Shown here one piece after another: positions 43,552 through 52,978 of a stretch of 64,000 nt of DNA (positions are counted from its first letter, which is position 1; the number at the start of each line of letters is the position of its first letter). A program made the position numbers and the translations under genes. The notes beneath the pieces are model-generated. The model was given only the letters and a program-made list of their open reading frames with translations. It made no database searches and had not been told where the DNA came from. This stretch comes from Bacillus sp. SG-1. Its GTDB lineage: Bacteria; Bacillota; Bacilli; Bacillales; Bacillaceae_B. The DNA is taken from contig NZ_ABCF01000001.1 of the NCBI RefSeq assembly GCF_000181495.1, forward strand, positions 1-64,000. Direction: 5' to 3'.

Positions 43552-44655
43552 TTAGGTTGATAAAGCTTTATACTCAGATGATAAGTTCACTACTAATTTT
43601 GCTTTAGTAGTAACATCAAATTGGTATGGCATGGAGATTGTTTCTAAAGCGTCGATGAATTGGGTTGTTTCATCCCTCACCCAATCATCATTTGAGAATG
43701 TGTGGGACATATCATTCCAGGCAGTCATGAGTTCCGGGCTGTAGACTTTTTGGGTGCCGGTATTTTTAGATGAATAACATTGTGGCCAATAATCGCTTCG
43801 GGATGCGGTGTGAGGATTTTTCAGGGCGAAATCGAAGGAAGAATCATACACGAGATCTTTCATAAAAAGGATGCAGTAGAGTTTTTTCCCGATATCGATT
43901 CGGTTTTGAGGATTTTCAAAATATGAAATGCCGGTTCCTGCCAACGAATACGGGCTTCTGCTCTTATTCTTTTTTTTATAAGGGAAGAAGACAGTCGTCA
44001 ATTCCAGCCGGTCTTGAAGGAAAAATAACATTTTTTCATAGAAATAATCATCTTTAATCTTGGCAATCAGTCTGGTTTGCAGCATACTTTGTTCATTGAT
44101 AATCAAGGCGAGGGTCATTTCTTCCTTATTTCCGTTTCTCCAAAATCGCTCCCAAAAAACAGACATAGCATTGGAAACCCCGAACGCAGGAAGTAAATGG
44201 AACAGTGGCTTCTTCTTCTCAACACTTTTTTTGTAAAGAAGGAGTTGGGGGTAGGCATCTTGAAAAATAAACGCATTGGCCTTCTCTAGAAAAAGAAAGA
44301 AATTTTGAATCTCTTCCGCTTCAAGAAGGGAAGGAAGGATCTCTCCTTTTAAATCAGTCATACGATAACCGCCATTCCTGGAAACCATGTGGGCGAGGAA
44401 GGACCAATGGATTTTGGGGTATCTTTGGTAGAAATCCAAATACGCCTTCGTTCTGGTAATGTTATTGGTGTTTCTGCGTTTTGTTTCTGAATTGATTTCT
44501 TCTATTATCAGCTTTTCATTCGGCAGTATGGCAAGGGGAGTATGGCTTTTATTAAGGATCAGTTTCTTTATCTTCTCAATTTCAGCCTTGTGCAAAAGAG
44601 GGATAATCCTCTCCTTTGACGGGCTGAGTAATTCTTGTATGAAGGATAAAAACAT
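43552..44655 (-). CDS. DUF2515 family protein
   Basis: 367 residues of the YppC/DUF2515 type: TRTKAYLDFYQRYPKIHWSF, FLAHMVSRNGGYRMTDLKG, and the late PELMTAWNDMSHTF. Function unknown; in B. subtilis yppC is elsewhere, so the locus is rearranged. GGGGTGAT precedes the ATG on the minus strand. Confidence 0.85.
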   Translation of the reverse strand: MFLSFIQELLSPSKERIIPLLHKAEIEKIKKLILNKSHTPLAILPNEKLIIEEINSETKRRNTNNITRTKAYLDFYQRYPKIHWSFLAHMVSRNGGYRMTDLKGEILPSLLEAEEIQNFFLFLEKANAFIFQDAYPQLLLYKKSVEKKKPLFHLLPAFGVSNAMSVFWERFWRNGNKEEMTLALIINEQSMLQTRLIAKIKDDYFYEKMLFFLQDRLELTTVFFPYKKKNKSRSPYSLAGTGISYFENPQNRIDIGKKLYCILFMKDLVYDSSFDFALKNPHTASRSDYWPQCYSSKNTGTQKVYSPELMTAWNDMSHTFSNDDWVRDETTQFIDALETISMPYQFDVTTKAKLVVNLSSEYKALST

Positions 44656-44839
44656 AAAATATCACCCCGGATTGAAACTTTTTTGTGGCATTAACGTATT
44701 AAAACCAAAGGCTGTTTCTCATAAGTGAAACTTCAAGCATACTTTAACCCCAGCTTTTGTTTTTGGCTTTGTTAGCTGATGGTATTGTTATTTAAGTCTA
44801 AAAGTCTAAAAGTCTAAAAGTCAAAATAGCGCCAGAGAA

Positions 44840-45135
44840 TTATCATGTTTGATTGGAGCGGAAGGCGTGCGACCTCCTGCGGGACTAGCGGGACGTCTAG
44901 TTTCAGTGCCAAGCCCCTCGGGGTCAAATAACCCTGAGAGAATAAAAGGTAAGATCTCCTTTTTTCTCTCAGGAACATTTGCCTGTCGGGGCTGAAAGTG
45001 GCACTTCCACTTTTGCTGACAGGTGAGACCAAGGTTACGTACCCACCGGAACGTAACCCCGCAGGCAAAGCCGAGGAGGCCAATCCAGCTTTAGCGGCCG
45101 AGGGTCCGTACCCACTGGAACGGACTTAGCGACTA
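44840..45135. repeat. Hairpin-rich dispersed repeat, Bacillaceae type
   Basis: GC-rich non-coding block containing GGAGCGGAAGGCGTGCGAC..CTCCTGCGGG and later CCCCGCAGGC..GAGGAGG, the style of repeats common in Bacillus spacers. Inside are a 17-bp hairpin (44933-44983, CCTGAGAGAA / TTCTCTCAGG plus inner pairs) and GGTTACGT / AACGTAACC. GACAGGTGAGACCAA..GTTACGTACCCAC recurs inverted at 53030-53070. Spacer 44656-45219 has no gene. Confidence 0.75.
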
Positions 45136-45219
45136 GCAGATTTCGGTCTCTCTCCTTGCGATTGTGAAGAGCAGAAGGATAATGATAACAAAATTCTATA
45201 AGCAAAAGGAGGAATTACG

Positions 45220-45387
45220 GTGTTGAAAAAATTGATTAAGCATCTAATTAAAAGCAAGATGCACAAAAAATATTATTCATCCAGTGATTCTTGGAAGCAT
45301 TATAAATCTCATAAACATAAACACTATGGCCATCATCACTACAAAAAGAAATATAAAAGCAGCTTTTCAAGCTTTTTTAGCAGCTGA
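45220..45387 (+). CDS. His/Lys-rich 55-residue peptide
   Basis: Basic micro-protein with a His cluster (HYKSHKHKHYGHHHYKKKYK) and a Ser/Phe end. AAAAGGAGG lies 7 nt before the GTG at 45220 (TTG at 45223 is an alternative). It ends 5 nt before the kinase gene, so the two form one operon. The His run could bind metal; it also resembles basic spore peptides. No family recognised. Confidence 0.65.
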   Translation: MLKKLIKHLIKSKMHKKYYSSSDSWKHYKSHKHKHYGHHHYKKKYKSSFSSFFSS

Positions 45388-45392
45388 CCGTA

Positions 45393-46184
45393 ATGGGGTT
45401 TTGGAGAGAAGCCGTGAATTTCTTTGAAAGAGAATGGAAAACCGGCTTCCAGGTTGAAGATTATGTTGTAAAGTCTCTGTTAGGGAAAGGAAGCTATGGT
45501 ACCGCTTATCTGGTGGAAAATATTACAGATGGCCGATTGGCAGTGATAAAGAGACTGAGACCTTATAAGAGGTTGATCGACCCTTCCGGAAAGTTGTTGT
45601 TCAGGGAGGCAGACATTCTGAATAGACTTGAAAGCGCTCATTTTCCCAAATTGATTTCTGTTGGAAAACAGGGAAAAGTTCCGTACCTCATTATGGATTT
45701 TTTTGAAGGCAAAACAGTTGATCAATTAATCTTTGATGAAGGAAAATCCTTCGATGAAAAGGAGTCCTTAACATTAGTCAAAGAAGTCGTGGAGGTTGTC
45801 AGCAGTCTACATGTTAAAGGGATTGTTCACAGAGATCTGCGCATTCCCAATGTCATTCTGAGCGAAGGAACTTTGAAAATCATCGACTTCGGCCTTGCAG
45901 TTGAAATGGAGAACAATGACTCGGGCTTGCTGAAACATAGAGATTATATGCGCGAGAAGAGTGTCAGGGCAGATTTCTATGCACTGGGTCATTTCTTGCT
46001 CTTCCTCCTTTATTCTTCCTATAAAAGTGATAGCAGGAAGGAAAAAAGCTGGGAAGATGAATTGGATCTCACGCCGCCTACTAAAGAGGTCCTTCGAAAA
46101 CTGTTACAAATAGAACAACCATTTGCAGACTCCCATGAGTTGTTAGATTCATTAGAAGAGGCCATTCGAAAAATTCAAAAGTAA
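45393..46184 (+). CDS. Hanks-type Ser/Thr protein kinase, cytoplasmic
   Basis: 263 residues with a complete kinase core: glycine loop GKGSYG (31-36), Lys53 (AVIKRL), Glu72, HRDLRIPN (His146-Arg-Asp148, Asn153) and DFG (165-167). No membrane helix or PASTA domain, unlike PrkC; resembles YrzF/YbdM-type kinases. ATG at 45393 lacks a clear site; GTG at 45414 has GGAGAG close upstream and is a fair alternative. spo0M follows 14 nt later. Confidence 0.88.
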   Translation: MGFWREAVNFFEREWKTGFQVEDYVVKSLLGKGSYGTAYLVENITDGRLAVIKRLRPYKRLIDPSGKLLFREADILNRLESAHFPKLISVGKQGKVPYLIMDFFEGKTVDQLIFDEGKSFDEKESLTLVKEVVEVVSSLHVKGIVHRDLRIPNVILSEGTLKIIDFGLAVEMENNDSGLLKHRDYMREKSVRADFYALGHFLLFLLYSSYKSDSRKEKSWEDELDLTPPTKEVLRKLLQIEQPFADSHELLDSLEEAIRKIQK

Positions 46185-46198
46185 AGGAAGGAATTAAT

Positions 46199-46969
46199 AT
46201 GTCATTTTTTAATAAAGTATTTGCTTCTGTTGGAATTGGTGCAGCATCCGTTGATACAAAATTGGAAAAATCCCGTTACACAGCCGGAGAAAGAGTGTCA
46301 GGCATAGTGGAAGTAAAGGGTGGAAATGTCGAACAGGAAGTCGATTCCATTTACCTTATGTTGTACACCACTTATATCCGAGAGTCTGACGATAAAAAAT
46401 ATACCGATAGCACATGTATCGAAAAGGTTCAAATATCAGAACCGTTTGTGATCAAGGAGAATGAAGTCAAACAGTTCCCGGTAAGTTTTGAACTTCCATT
46501 CGAGACTCCTGTGACTGTCGGGAACACAAGGGTTTGGGTTGCAACAGGTTTGGATATCAAGAACGCGGTAGACCCTAAAGATAAAAATTTCATTGAAATT
46601 GCTCCGAATGAATTAATGAGAGCCGTATTTTCTTCTATAGAGAGGCTCGGATTCAGGCTGAGAAAAGCAGATTGCGAGCAGGCTCCGCGCCATTTGAGAG
46701 GCAGCAATCCGTTTGTTCAGGAATTTGAATTCATTCCGAGTACTGGAGCCTACAAACGAAAGCTGGACGAACTGGAAGTGGTGTTCCTGAATCAGTCGGC
46801 AAACTCGGTCGATATTCTTTTCGAAGTAGACCGCAGGGCACGCGGGTTTGGCGGATTCCTCGCAGAAGCACTGGAAATGGATGAGTCGATGGTGAAAATG
46901 ACGATTTCTGCTGCAGATATTCCTTCTCTTGACGAAAAAATAGTAAAGTTGTTAGATCAATATTCCTAA
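46199..46969 (+). CDS. spo0M: Sporulation-control protein Spo0M
   Basis: 256 residues, arrestin-like beta-sandwich: FFNKVFASVGIGAASVDTKLE, then GERVSGIVEVKGG and FPVSFELPFETPVTVG, all typical of Spo0M. It influences sporulation onset and cell division. AAAGGAAGG precedes the ATG. Placement directly after a kinase is notable and suggests joint control or phosphorylation, unproven. Confidence 0.95.
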   Translation: MSFFNKVFASVGIGAASVDTKLEKSRYTAGERVSGIVEVKGGNVEQEVDSIYLMLYTTYIRESDDKKYTDSTCIEKVQISEPFVIKENEVKQFPVSFELPFETPVTVGNTRVWVATGLDIKNAVDPKDKNFIEIAPNELMRAVFSSIERLGFRLRKADCEQAPRHLRGSNPFVQEFEFIPSTGAYKRKLDELEVVFLNQSANSVDILFEVDRRARGFGGFLAEALEMDESMVKMTISAADIPSLDEKIVKLLDQYS

Positions 46970-47064
46970 TTTTTCAGCTTCGACAAAAGCAGTCTTTTCT
47001 CGATGAAGGATTCGACATGGATAAAAGCTAATTCTATAAGAACCAAATAAACGGAGGGGTTCTT

Positions 47065-47385
47065 ATGGCATTGCTTGAAAAAATCATTCGTCCAAAATCC
47101 TACACAAAAGCCTATGATATCACCATTTTTCAAACGCCTCATTTTGGCCAGAGGAAAGGCTACAAAAAAGTATACCGTATGCCGGTTCCTGCCCAGGACA
47201 GGTTGGAGGCTCTGGATCAGACGTTTCGCTTGTTCAATGTTCCGGACAGAATGCCCAAAGATTATAATGGAAGATACATCACCACCGGAGATATCATCTT
47301 TATTGATGAAGGAAGAAAGGGCCATTATTACTTTAGATTGGAACCTGGCGGGTGGAAAGAGGTAAATAGAGTAATTATTAGGTGA
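47065..47385 (+). CDS. yodL: YodL-domain protein
   Basis: 106 residues: YDITIFQTPHFGQRKGYKKV, FRLFNVPDRMPKDYNGRYIT, GDIIFIDEGRKGHYYF, the YodL-domain blocks. Its role in Bacillus is tied to cell shape when overproduced in B. subtilis. GGAGGGG lies 5-6 nt before the ATG. Ends near a bidirectional terminator. Confidence 0.85.
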   Translation: MALLEKIIRPKSYTKAYDITIFQTPHFGQRKGYKKVYRMPVPAQDRLEALDQTFRLFNVPDRMPKDYNGRYITTGDIIFIDEGRKGHYYFRLEPGGWKEVNRVIIR

Positions 47386-47463
47386 AATCCCTTTCAAAAG
47401 GGCTGCACGAGACTAATGATGAATATGTATTTTTGAGATACTCCCGAAATCCTCATTAGAACT

Positions 47464-47504
47464 AAAAAAAAACCTGTAACCAGTTTACTGGAAACAGGTT
47501 TTTT
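47464..47504. terminator. Bidirectional terminator
   Basis: AAAAAACCTGT pairs with ACAGGTTTTTT, inner CCAGT/ACTGG. Serves yodL and 47524-47922. Confidence 0.92.
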
Positions 47505-47523
47505 GCAGTCTTGCAGTTTTCTC

Positions 47524-47922
47524 CTAACCTGACTGATCAAAACAATTCAGGTCTACGGTTACAAGTTGTGAGTTCAGCACGGTGTTCCCTTCCTGAGCTT
47601 CAAGGTTCTGCTTTCTGCCGAAGGTATTGGCAATAAGGTTATTGCCGCCTGCGTGAACAATCCGGACTTCATAAAAAGTTACTTCCTGAACAGGTGCATA
47701 CATGACAGCCAGGCTTTTAGGTCTAAGGCAAAATGGGAAGTGAACAGGATCATTGTCCCCTATCAATACAGGAATTTTACGTGGATTAGTGTAGGAAGAC
47801 CAATCCCAAACTTCTACCCATACATCCTCTGTTGAACGGAAATTCATTAAATTTACTGTTATGGTTACCGTATCAGGCTCTCTCCTAAGGACTCCAGTTG
47901 TATATACCCTGGGTCTTCTCAT
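47524..47922 (-). CDS. Hypothetical beta-rich protein
   Basis: 132 residues after choosing ATG 47922 (AGAGGAGG upstream). Beta-strand-rich: TVTITVNLMNFRSTEDVWVEVWDW, VTFYEVRIVHAGGNN. No signal or catalytic residues. It recalls small surface/exosporium-type beta proteins but is not recognised. Confidence 0.65.
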   Translation of the reverse strand: MRRPRVYTTGVLRREPDTVTITVNLMNFRSTEDVWVEVWDWSSYTNPRKIPVLIGDNDPVHFPFCLRPKSLAVMYAPVQEVTFYEVRIVHAGGNNLIANTFGRKQNLEAQEGNTVLNSQLVTVDLNCFDQSG

Positions 47923-48031
47923 GATTTTCCTCCTCTCTTTGTCAGATTCCATAACAGAATATGTAGACAGCGTAATCCGGTGTGGACAAGTTGGCATAAA
48001 AGGATAATGGGGTTAAATGCGGTATAACAAA

Positions 48032-48066
48032 TCAAAAAGCTGACTTAGGAAGCCAGCTTTTTGTTT
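48032..48066. terminator. Terminator of the small-protein pair
   Basis: AAAAAGCTG / CAGCTTTTT stem. Confidence 0.7.
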
Positions 48067-48210
48067 TTACATATTATGTCCAGGACCATTTTTTCGCTTG
48101 TTGCCGGAATGTTCCTTATTATGTGCTTCTTTTTCAGCGACGATGCCTTCTGGCGGTATGTGATTATTTTTCTTAGGCGCATTAATGCGTGCACGGTGTT
48201 TTTTTCCCAA
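48067..48210 (-). CDS. Small basic, spore-type protein (second of pair)
   Basis: 47 residues, Lys/His/Asn-rich: MGKKHRARINAPKKNNHIPP and ending KRKNGPGHNM. TTG start at 48210 with GGGAGG that overlaps the stop of the gene before it. Composition and size resemble minor small acid-soluble spore proteins, but no family is assigned. Confidence 0.6.
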   Translation of the reverse strand: MGKKHRARINAPKKNNHIPPEGIVAEKEAHNKEHSGNKRKNGPGHNM

Positions 48211-48215
48211 AGACG

Positions 48216-48344
48216 TTACCTCCCGCTGTTAAATCGTTCTGTTTTAGAAGAGTTAGGCTGATTTCTGGAGCGTGAAGACGGATTTGTGTTGTTGGCATGT
48301 TCAACTGCCTGGCGAAGTTTTTTACTCATTTTTTCTTTAGCCAT
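48216..48344 (-). CDS. Small basic, spore-type protein (first of pair)
   Basis: 42 residues: MAKEKMSKKLRQAVEHANNT and an Asn/Ser/Arg-rich end. AGGAGGG 6 nt before the ATG. The GGGAGGTAA at its end doubles as ribosome binding site for the next gene, so they are coupled. Probably spore-associated, by composition only. Confidence 0.62.
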   Translation of the reverse strand: MAKEKMSKKLRQAVEHANNTNPSSRSRNQPNSSKTERFNSGR

Positions 48345-48520
48345 AGTAATCCCTCCTTATGAGTAGTTTAGCCAGTTCGCTTTTTGTTATCCTAAGTATG
48401 AACTCGTTGCATGAATTGGCAAAAAAGCTTACAATGTTCATGCATATCCTTGGTGAAGAGAAGAAAGCTAAGGTATGGACTTTGGTAAACGATAAAAAAC
48501 CTTAAACTGGAGGAATATCA

Positions 48521-49222
48521 ATGAGTATACATATTGGCGCTAAAGAAAATGAAATTGCAGAAACAGTCTTACTTCCAGGGGATCCACTACGTGCGAAATA
48601 CATCGCTGAAACATTTTTGGAAAACCCGGTTTGCTACAATGAAGTAAGGAATATGTTCGGTTACACTGGAACATACAAAGGAAAACGCATTTCTGTACAA
48701 GGTACAGGCATGGGTGTGCCTTCCATTTCAATTTACATCAATGAGCTTATGCAAAGCTATAATGTTCAGAACTTGATCCGTGTGGGAACTTGCGGGGCGA
48801 TCCAAAAGGATGTAAAGGTGAGAGATGTCATCCTGGCAATGAGTTCCTCTACAGATTCCCAGATGAACCGATTGACTTTCAATGGAATTGATTATGCTCC
48901 TACCGCGGACTTCAGCCTTCTGAAAAGAGCCTATGATGCAGGTGAAGAAAAAGGACTTAACCTGAAAGTTGGAAATGTATTTACTGCTGATATGTTCTAT
49001 AACGACAATGCAGAGCATGAAAAATGGGCTCAATATGGAATCCTTGCACTTGAAATGGAAACTTCAGCCCTTTATACCCTTGCTGCAAAATATGGACGCA
49101 AGGCATTGTCCGTCCTGACAGTTTCTGATCACATTTTAACTGGAGAAGAAACGACTTCTGAAGAAAGACAAACAACCTTCAACGATATGATCGAAGTTGC
49201 TCTTGAAGCTGCAATTAAATAA
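48521..49222 (+). CDS. deoD: Purine nucleoside phosphorylase DeoD
   Basis: Phosphorolysis of purine (deoxy)nucleosides for salvage. 233 residues, hexameric DeoD type: [57 protein letters not shown], and the catalytic Asp in [18 protein letters not shown] upstream. Neighbour of yodJ, as in B. subtilis. Confidence 0.97.
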   Translation: MSIHIGAKENEIAETVLLPGDPLRAKYIAETFLENPVCYNEVRNMFGYTGTYKGKRISVQGTGMGVPSISIYINELMQSYNVQNLIRVGTCGAIQKDVKVRDVILAMSSSTDSQMNRLTFNGIDYAPTADFSLLKRAYDAGEEKGLNLKVGNVFTADMFYNDNAEHEKWAQYGILALEMETSALYTLAAKYGRKALSVLTVSDHILTGEETTSEERQTTFNDMIEVALEAAIK

Positions 49223-49228
49223 ATGGTT

Positions 49229-49263
49229 CTTAGCCTTGCCGGTATCCGGCAGGCTATTTTTTT
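49229..49263 (+). terminator. Terminator after deoD
   Basis: AGCCTTGCCGG-TAT-CCGGCAGGCT with a one-base bulge, then seven T. Confidence 0.88.
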
Positions 49264-49310
49264 ATGCCCGCTCCGCGGAGTCGCACAGCTGCAGTGGAAA
49301 TCAACTCCTC
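49264..49310. repeat. Dispersed-repeat end fragment
   Basis: GCGGAGTCGCACAGCTGCAG..GAAATCAAC, like the fragments near 15810 and 53120. The remaining spacer to 49500 shows nothing. Confidence 0.5.
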
Positions 49311-49500
49311 AAGCTTGAGGTATTAAAGCTGTTTACTGAGGCTAACAAATATAATTAGGGTAAGAGGGCGATTGTGCACCAGGATCGTCGATAAAATAAT
49401 TAATGTGGAAATGCAGACTTCACAAGAAAAGTTTATCCTCATTACAGATTGGATAAGAAGTGTTATGATGGTTTAGACAAAGTTAGAGAAGGTGAAAGAA

Positions 49501-50400
49501 ATGAAGAAATTACTCTTGGTACCAGCGGCTGTCGTTCTGTTGACAGGGTGTCAGCAGGCAGAAGAATGGACAAAAGATTTATTCTCCGCAGATGATCCTA
49601 AACAAGAGCAAGAGGATGTTAGTAATGACGGTCAGCAAGGCGATGATACTGCTGCAGGCATTGACAATGAGGAAGAGCCTGATGAGAATCAAAATGACAG
49701 TTCTGAAAGCCCGGACCCCCCCGACCAAACGAACGAAGATGATGTACCTCCTTCCTTACAGCTGGAGTCACAATTTTTCAATACCGTAGAAACAGTTGAC
49801 GGAAAACAAGTAATAACAAACCCGGAGAACAAATTGGCACTGGTCAATAAAGAATTTGGTTTGACGGGAGATTATAAACCCGATGACCTTGTAAGGCCGG
49901 ATGTACCATTTGTTTTTGGAAACGAGGATATTGAAAAAGCATATATCCGCGAAGAAGCAGCACAGGCCCTGGAAGAAATGTTTGCCGCTGCTCAAGAGGC
50001 GGGACTATACTTAACGGCAATCTCAGGATACCGCTCCTATGCGTATCAGGAAGCGCTGCTGCAAAGGGAAATCAAGCAATTCGGGGAAGAGAAAGCGGTG
50101 AAAGCTGTAGCGCCTCCAGGGAATAGTGAACATCAATCCGGTCTTGCTATGGATATATCAAGCAAGAGCAATGACTTCCAAGTGAACATTGCCTTCGAGA
50201 ATACTCCTGAAGGGAAATGGCTTAATGAGAATGCTCATAAATTTGGATTCATTTTAAGATACCCGAGAGGAAAAGAGGAAATTACTGGGTATCAATATGA
50301 ACCTTGGCATTTCCGTTATGTCGGTAAAGAGGCAGCAAAGGTTATTTATGAAAATGACTGGACACTCGAGGAATATTTTAAAAATGTGAAAAAAATATAA
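49501..50400 (+). CDS. yodJ: D-Ala-D-Ala carboxypeptidase lipoprotein YodJ (LdcB/VanY)
   Basis: 299 residues. Lipobox LLTGC at about 18, a long acidic low-complexity linker (25-80), then the VanY domain with SGYRSYAYQEALLQ, zinc motif SEHQSGLAMDISS (SxHxxGxAxD) and EPWHFRYVGKE. Trims peptidoglycan stem peptides outside the membrane. ATG at 49501 with GAGAAGGTG upstream. Confidence 0.93.
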   Translation: MKKLLLVPAAVVLLTGCQQAEEWTKDLFSADDPKQEQEDVSNDGQQGDDTAAGIDNEEEPDENQNDSSESPDPPDQTNEDDVPPSLQLESQFFNTVETVDGKQVITNPENKLALVNKEFGLTGDYKPDDLVRPDVPFVFGNEDIEKAYIREEAAQALEEMFAAAQEAGLYLTAISGYRSYAYQEALLQREIKQFGEEKAVKAVAPPGNSEHQSGLAMDISSKSNDFQVNIAFENTPEGKWLNENAHKFGFILRYPRGKEEITGYQYEPWHFRYVGKEAAKVIYENDWTLEEYFKNVKKI

Positions 50401-50406
50401 GATGTG

Positions 50407-50440
50407 AGATCTGAGGGGAATTCCTTTCAGGTCTTTTTTT
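50407..50440 (+). terminator. Terminator after yodJ
   Basis: AGATCTGA / TCAGGTCT pairing, then seven T. Confidence 0.75.
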
Positions 50441-50543
50441 ATGGTTCTTACTATGTATACAAATAAAACGCATACTGTTTACATATATGTTAGTAGACGG
50501 ACATGCTGCCATGATTTAATTATTCAGTAGGGGGAGAAAAAGA

Positions 50544-51131
50544 ATGTTCAAGGTTTACATGCAAATTGTCCTGGGCAGCCTTTTGGTTGCGGTCGGAATC
50601 AATGCCTTTTTTGTCCCCCAGCATTTTCTTGATGGAGGGATGATTGGAATTGGGTTGATCAGCCATTACTGGCTTGATTTCAAACCGGGGCTCACCATTG
50701 TCATCCTAAGTATTCCTCTATATGTGCTTGCCTTCTTTTTTGATCGAAGCTTATTCTTTAAAAGTATACACGGACTATGGCTTTCATCATTGCTGATTGA
50801 TATGCTAGAGCCGATTTCTAAATTTATACATATGATCCCTGTTGTGTCTGCAGTGACGGGGGGAGCATTTGTTGGTGTTGGGATCGGATTGATGCTGCTT
50901 GCGGAAGCAGCAACAGGCGGTACAGATCTGCTGGCGCAAATTATCGGGAAAAGTACTGGGTGGAATGTCGGGATTATCATCTTTATCATTGATACAATAG
51001 TATTATTAGGTGGGTTTGCTCTTATTGGGGCCTATTCATTTTTTCATTCCCTGCTTGCGGTCAGTACAGTTGGATTTTTTACGGCGCTTTTAACTCATAA
51101 TAAAAACCGAAAGGGATATTCCTTTAGATAA
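50544..51131 (+). CDS. YitT-type integral membrane protein
   Basis: 195 residues, five to six helices: LGSLLVAVGINAFFVPQHFL, GGMIGIGLI, TGGAFVGVGIGLMLLAEAATGGTDLLA. It has the DUF161/YitT membrane part but lacks the C-terminal DUF2179 domain of longer YitT proteins. Function unknown. AGGGGGAG precedes the ATG. Confidence 0.85.
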   Translation: MFKVYMQIVLGSLLVAVGINAFFVPQHFLDGGMIGIGLISHYWLDFKPGLTIVILSIPLYVLAFFFDRSLFFKSIHGLWLSSLLIDMLEPISKFIHMIPVVSAVTGGAFVGVGIGLMLLAEAATGGTDLLAQIIGKSTGWNVGIIIFIIDTIVLLGGFALIGAYSFFHSLLAVSTVGFFTALLTHNKNRKGYSFR

Positions 51132-51321
51132 ATTTTGAAAACTGATAAAATGAGTAAGGTGTAATTTTATCGGATTTTTTTGCGAAAGTTTTGTTTATCG
51201 AGGTTCCGAAGAATCAGCGCCGATAGAGCACCCGATGCAAAAAAAGTGTTCATAATTGAGGAAACATGCTATTCTAAGAAAAATATGCTAGCAAGATTTG
51301 CAATGAAAGTGGTGATGGTTG

Positions 51322-52794
51322 ATGGACAATGATCAGCAACAAACTAACAATGAATCAAAAGAAAATAATAGTTCCGGCTTCATAAAAATCCGAAAGTTTC
51401 AATTCGTCATGTTAATATTCTTTTTGGTGTTTGCAACAGCAGGAATTACGACGTTTGCATTGGCTTTTGGTGATGAGAAGGCCGTAAATGTAGGTGTACC
51501 GGAAAGAAGTGAGTTTCAGAAGCTATTTGAGGCCTACGACGCTTTAAACAATGAATACTATAAGGATTTGGAACAGGATGATCTGGTTAATGGAGCAATT
51601 AACGGGATGCTAGAATCACTGGAAGATCCTTATTCAGATTATATGAATGAAGAAGAGGCAAAAAGGTTTGAAGAAAGCATCACTTCTTCCTTTGAAGGAA
51701 TAGGTGCTGAAATCCAGGAGAAGGACGGGCATATTATGATCGTTTCTCCGATCAAAGGGTCGCCTGCAGAGAAGGCAGGCTTGCGTCCTAACGATAAAAT
51801 CCTCGAAGTTGACGGCGAGAGCATCCAGGGATTAAGTGTCACGGATGCAGTGCTTAAAATCAGAGGGGAAAAAGGCACAAAGGTCACGCTGACCATCCAG
51901 CGTCCTGGGGCAGATGAAACGACAGAAGTCACAATTACGAGAGATGAAATTCCTCTTGAAACGGTTTATTCAGAGATGTTGGATAACGGGATAGCCAAAG
52001 TTCAAATTACCAGTTTTTCCGATGATACCTATACAGAATTGACAAAGGCTCTTGATGAAATGCAAGCAGAGGGGATGAAGGGACTCATCATCGATGTTCG
52101 CCAAAACCCTGGTGGACTATTGGATCAGGCCATCAAAATTTCCTCACTGTTTGTACCGGAAGGAGATGTCCTTCTTCAGGTGGAAGACAATGAAGGAAAT
52201 AAAGAAAAAATCGTCGCCGAGGGCGGACAAAAGGTCGATGTCCCTGTGACAGTATTGATAGATAAAGGAAGTGCGAGTGCTTCTGAAATCCTTGCTGCGG
52301 CAGTAAGTGAGTCTGCGGAAATTCCTTTGATTGGTGTAAATTCATTCGGTAAAGGGACTGTTCAGACGTCTGAAAGCTTCACTGATGGATCCAACATGAA
52401 ATTTACGACGGCCAAGTGGCTTACTCCGGATGGTACCTGGATTCATGAGAAAGGAATCAAGCCGGATTACGATGTTTCCCTGCCAGCCTACGCAGAACTT
52501 CCTTATATTAATCCTGATAAGGAATTAAAGGAGTCTGACTTGTCAGACCAAGTAAAAGCCGCTGAAGAAATGTTGAAAGCAGGCGGATACAATCCTGGTA
52601 AAGCAGACGGGTTCTATGATGAACAAACAACTGAGGCAGTAAGGGCATTCCAGGAAGAGGAAGGTCTTGAAGTGACAGGAAACCTTAACAGTGAAAGCAT
52701 ATTAAAACTCATGGAAAATATGAGAACCCTAATTGAAACAAATGACACACAAGTCAATAAAGCTGTTGAAGTTCTTACGGATGAACTGCAATAA
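51322..52794 (+). CDS. ctpA: Carboxy-terminal processing protease CtpA
   Basis: S41 peptidase, 490 residues: one N-terminal membrane helix (about 28-50), PDZ domain (about 110-190, GIGAEIQEKDGHIMIVSPI), protease core with nucleophile Ser in DKGSASASEILAAA and the Lys in NSFGKGTVQ, and a C-terminal peptidoglycan-binding domain (about 410-475, AEEMLKAGGYNPGKADGFYD). Extracellular. ATG at 51322 preferred to the TTG before it. Confidence 0.94.
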   Translation: MDNDQQQTNNESKENNSSGFIKIRKFQFVMLIFFLVFATAGITTFALAFGDEKAVNVGVPERSEFQKLFEAYDALNNEYYKDLEQDDLVNGAINGMLESLEDPYSDYMNEEEAKRFEESITSSFEGIGAEIQEKDGHIMIVSPIKGSPAEKAGLRPNDKILEVDGESIQGLSVTDAVLKIRGEKGTKVTLTIQRPGADETTEVTITRDEIPLETVYSEMLDNGIAKVQITSFSDDTYTELTKALDEMQAEGMKGLIIDVRQNPGGLLDQAIKISSLFVPEGDVLLQVEDNEGNKEKIVAEGGQKVDVPVTVLIDKGSASASEILAAAVSESAEIPLIGVNSFGKGTVQTSESFTDGSNMKFTTAKWLTPDGTWIHEKGIKPDYDVSLPAYAELPYINPDKELKESDLSDQVKAAEEMLKAGGYNPGKADGFYDEQTTEAVRAFQEEEGLEVTGNLNSESILKLMENMRTLIETNDTQVNKAVEVLTDELQ

Positions 52795-52802
52795 TTAGCT
52801 CC

Positions 52803-52840
52803 AAAACCGGTTTACAGGTCGCCTGTAAACCGGTTTTTTT
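52803..52840 (+). terminator. Terminator after ctpA
   Basis: AAAACCGGTTTACAGG pairs with CCTGTAAACCGGTTTT, loop of 4, T-run. Confidence 0.95.
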
Positions 52841-52978
52841 AGTTTCTTCTATTAGCGGCATTTTTTACTTCCCCAAACACCGGCAACTTTGGTTAGAAGA
52901 TCAACTTGATGGCTTGCTTTAAATTTAAAAAGTAGATTAGGTATACAAATATAGATTAGGACAATCATTTCATAACAG

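Noticed and set aside
44814..45083. Minus-strand reading frame of about 89 codons
   Set aside because: It is the translation of a GC-rich dispersed repeat with hairpins, lacks a ribosome binding site and has no protein-like pattern.
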